Below, piece after piece: positions 6,321 through 6,878 of a stretch of 6,878 nt of DNA (its first letter is position 1; each line of letters opens with the position of its first letter). Position numbers and translations under genes: made by a program. This stretch comes from JALHMQ01 sp020248785 (GTDB lineage: Bacteria; Pseudomonadota; Gammaproteobacteria; Burkholderiales; Burkholderiaceae_F): NCBI GenBank assembly GCA_046343415.1, contig JBKDNL010000130.1:1-6878 (forward strand). Direction: 5' to 3'. The notes beneath the pieces are model-generated. The model had not been told where the DNA came from and made no database searches. It worked only from the letters and a program-made list of their open reading frames with translations.

Positions 6321-6516
6321 ACATCATCTCCGATTCGCACTTACAGTCCTTCGACGTTGGCTTGCATGCATTTCCAGTCGTTGTCTGACAGTTTTCTGAT
6401 GTGCAAGTTGTCTTGCAGCCGCTGGAGCGGCCAACTGTTCCCGCGCCACTAATTGCTTTAGCCTCTTCGTCTGTGAGAACAACGATGTCGTGTGACTCAA
6501 TCTGAAGTTTACTCAT
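6316..6516 (-). CDS. Cys/Ser/Thr-rich RiPP precursor peptide, probably lanthipeptide-like
   Basis: The 66-residue peptide has the layout of a ribosomal peptide precursor. The leader is MSKLQIESHDIVVLTDEEAK followed by AISGAG; an LTDEEAKAIS helix before a GA/G-G type site (24-26) is typical of leaders cut by C39 peptidase transporters. The following ~40 residues are rich in Cys (34, 38, 43, 51, 58, 60), with 13 Ser/Thr. Several Ser/Thr stand three residues before a Cys (S31-C34, S40-C43, S55-C58), and T47-C51 is one more apart, spacings that suit lanthionine rings. A LanC homologue in the same operon supports this reading. The start is decided by a strong AAGGAGG five bases before ATG 6516. 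Alternatives are a disulfide-rich bacteriocin or another Cys-modified RiPP. It is the first gene of the operon. The precursor class is inferred from composition and context. Confidence 0.75.
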   Translation of the reverse strand: MSKLQIESHDIVVLTDEEAKAISGAGTVGRSSGCKTTCTSENCQTTTGNACKPTSKDCKCESEMMF

Positions 6517-6521
6517 TACCG

Positions 6522-6528
6522 CCTCCTT
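6522..6528 (-). promoter_or_regulatory. Strong ribosome binding site of the precursor gene
   Basis: AAGGAGG on the minus strand lies five bases (CGGTA) before ATG 6516. It is by far the best Shine-Dalgarno in the island, which fits high expression of a precursor peptide. Confidence 0.85.
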
Positions 6529-6574
6529 ACTAGTTGATTTCGGCTACGTGGAACTGCTGGACAGACCCTGCTTG

Positions 6575-6694
6575 CTACGGGTCATTTGTCCGTCGGGCAG
6601 CCGCTGCCGACGGATTCTGCGTCGGAATTGGAGCAAGGTGAGATATCGAAACGACGCGATCTGCCGCTTCCAGCACGTGGGGACGTTGTTCGAT
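6575..6694 (-). pseudogene. Possible C-terminal remnant of a peptide-exporting ABC transporter
   Basis: The minus frame ending at TAG 6577-6575 reads IEQRPHVLEAADRVVSIS and about 20 further residues. This resembles the last part of an exporter nucleotide-binding domain, where an H-loop (usually I-A-H-R-P) is followed by ADRVV-I. Here the H-loop His-containing pair reads EQ instead of AH, and everything upstream is lost at the C run and the IS end, so the remnant is not functional. C39-type peptide exporters carry this pattern and often sit next to genes for peptides with GG/GA leaders, as here (the precursor starts 58 bp downstream). Only 39 residues are available, so the call is tentative. 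Confidence 0.4.
6590..6613. repeat. 24-bp imperfect dyad upstream of the precursor gene
   Basis: CCGTCGGGCAGC followed by CGCTGCCGACGG is an inverted repeat with one unpaired base. It lies about 75-97 bp before the precursor start. It could be an operator or an mRNA hairpin, but it also falls inside the putative ABC transporter remnant and may simply be coding sequence. Confidence 0.4.
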
Positions 6695-6710
6695 CCCCCC
6701 CCCCCCCCCC
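6695..6710. repeat. Homopolymer of 16 C
   Basis: Sixteen consecutive C are followed by GCCCCCGCG. The tract lies about 180 bp upstream of the precursor gene and 20 bp from the IS end. Such tracts slip during replication and are also common sequencing or assembly error sites. Confidence 0.9.
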
Positions 6711-6729
6711 GCCCCCGCGTCAGACTAGT

Positions 6730-6878
6730 TGTCGCCCCCATAGAACCAGGAACCCGGGGGCGGCGATGGAGGACGACAGTGGCTCGATACGGACAGGCAT
6801 TCAAGGACAAGGCGGTGGCGCGGTTGCTGCCGCCGGAGAGCGCGGCGCTGGAGGTGGTGGCGCGCGAGGTGGGCGTTG
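6730..6878 (+). mobile_element. Left end of an IS3-like insertion sequence, cut by the window edge
   Basis: The likely end is TGTCGCCCCC at 6730-6739, followed by a 49-bp leader and a transposase start. A CGCCCCC/GGGGGCG inverted repeat (6733-6739 and 6756-6762) in the leader can form a hairpin that may shield the transposase from outside transcription. The exact terminus is a guess because the other end and the target duplication are outside the window. Confidence 0.6.
6779..6878 (+). CDS. Transposase OrfA-type, 5' part only
   Basis: Thirty-three codons are visible before the window ends. The protein begins (GTG start) MARYGQAFKDKAVARLLPPE and continues into a predicted helix ending VAREVGV. 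This is the typical start of IS3-type OrfA transposase subunits, where a helix-turn-helix (next expected: a T-L-E-R-W-R-like stretch) binds the element's ends. GTG 6779 is chosen because GGAGG stands six bases upstream and the nearby ATG at 6766 is in another frame. It is the only plus-strand gene in the window and runs away from the RiPP operon. The IS family assignment rests on recalled similarity of a short segment. Confidence 0.72.
   Translation, partial: MARYGQAFKDKAVARLLPPESAALEVVAREVGV

Noticed and set aside
4150..6516. A complete, working lanthipeptide cluster
   Set aside because: No dehydratase is present, LanC lacks its zinc-binding half, and the putative exporter is only a fragment.
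6544..6810. Minus frame of 88 codons crossing the poly-C tract and the IS end
   Set aside because: It reads through the IS leader and a homopolymer, giving a Gly run. The better reading is a transporter remnant in another frame.
1..6878. tRNA, rRNA, CRISPR arrays or riboswitches
   Set aside because: No cloverleaf-like segment, no regular repeat-spacer pattern and no recognisable riboswitch core was seen on either strand.

Overview
The window comes from a GC-rich proteobacterium. The codon use, the Bug-type solute-binding protein and the fused purine-degradation enzyme point to a betaproteobacterium of the Burkholderiales, but there is no rRNA or core marker to confirm this. Almost all real coding content is on the minus strand, so the window reads best from right to left. 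Only the partial insertion sequence at the right edge is on the plus strand.

Right part (about 4180-6878): an accessory island, visibly richer in A+T than its flanks. From right to left it holds the left end of an IS with the start of a transposase gene (6730-6878); a run of 16 C (6695-6710); a short piece resembling the C-terminus of a peptide-exporting ABC transporter (6575-6694); a 66-codon Cys/Ser/Thr-rich peptide gene with a strong ribosome binding site (6316-6516); a structured spacer; a 79-codon gene of unknown function (5994-6233); a secreted S41-type peptidase-like protein (4751-6001) whose start overlaps the previous stop; and a LanC-type lanthionine cyclase cut off halfway (4150-4743). 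I read this as the remnant of a RiPP cluster, most likely lanthipeptide-like: leader peptide plus cyclase plus possible protease plus exporter. No dehydratase (LanB or LanM) is present and both ends are broken.

Middle (about 3446-4153): a dead gene for a Bug/TctC-type periplasmic solute-binding protein. It carries a 176-bp MITE-like element with 19-bp terminal inverted repeats and a 5-bp target duplication just after the signal peptide, a frameshift, an in-frame amber codon and a lost 3' half. Its start region is fused directly to the broken LanC gene.

Left part (1-3277): GC-rich, chromosome-like sequence. It holds a two-domain purine-catabolism enzyme (OHCU decarboxylase fused to an allantoate amidohydrolase-type M20 hydrolase) and, downstream, the N-terminal 415 codons of a Ycf46-like AAA+ ATPase that leaves the window. 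The purine enzyme and the ATPase look intact. The scars are concentrated between about 3446 and 6730.
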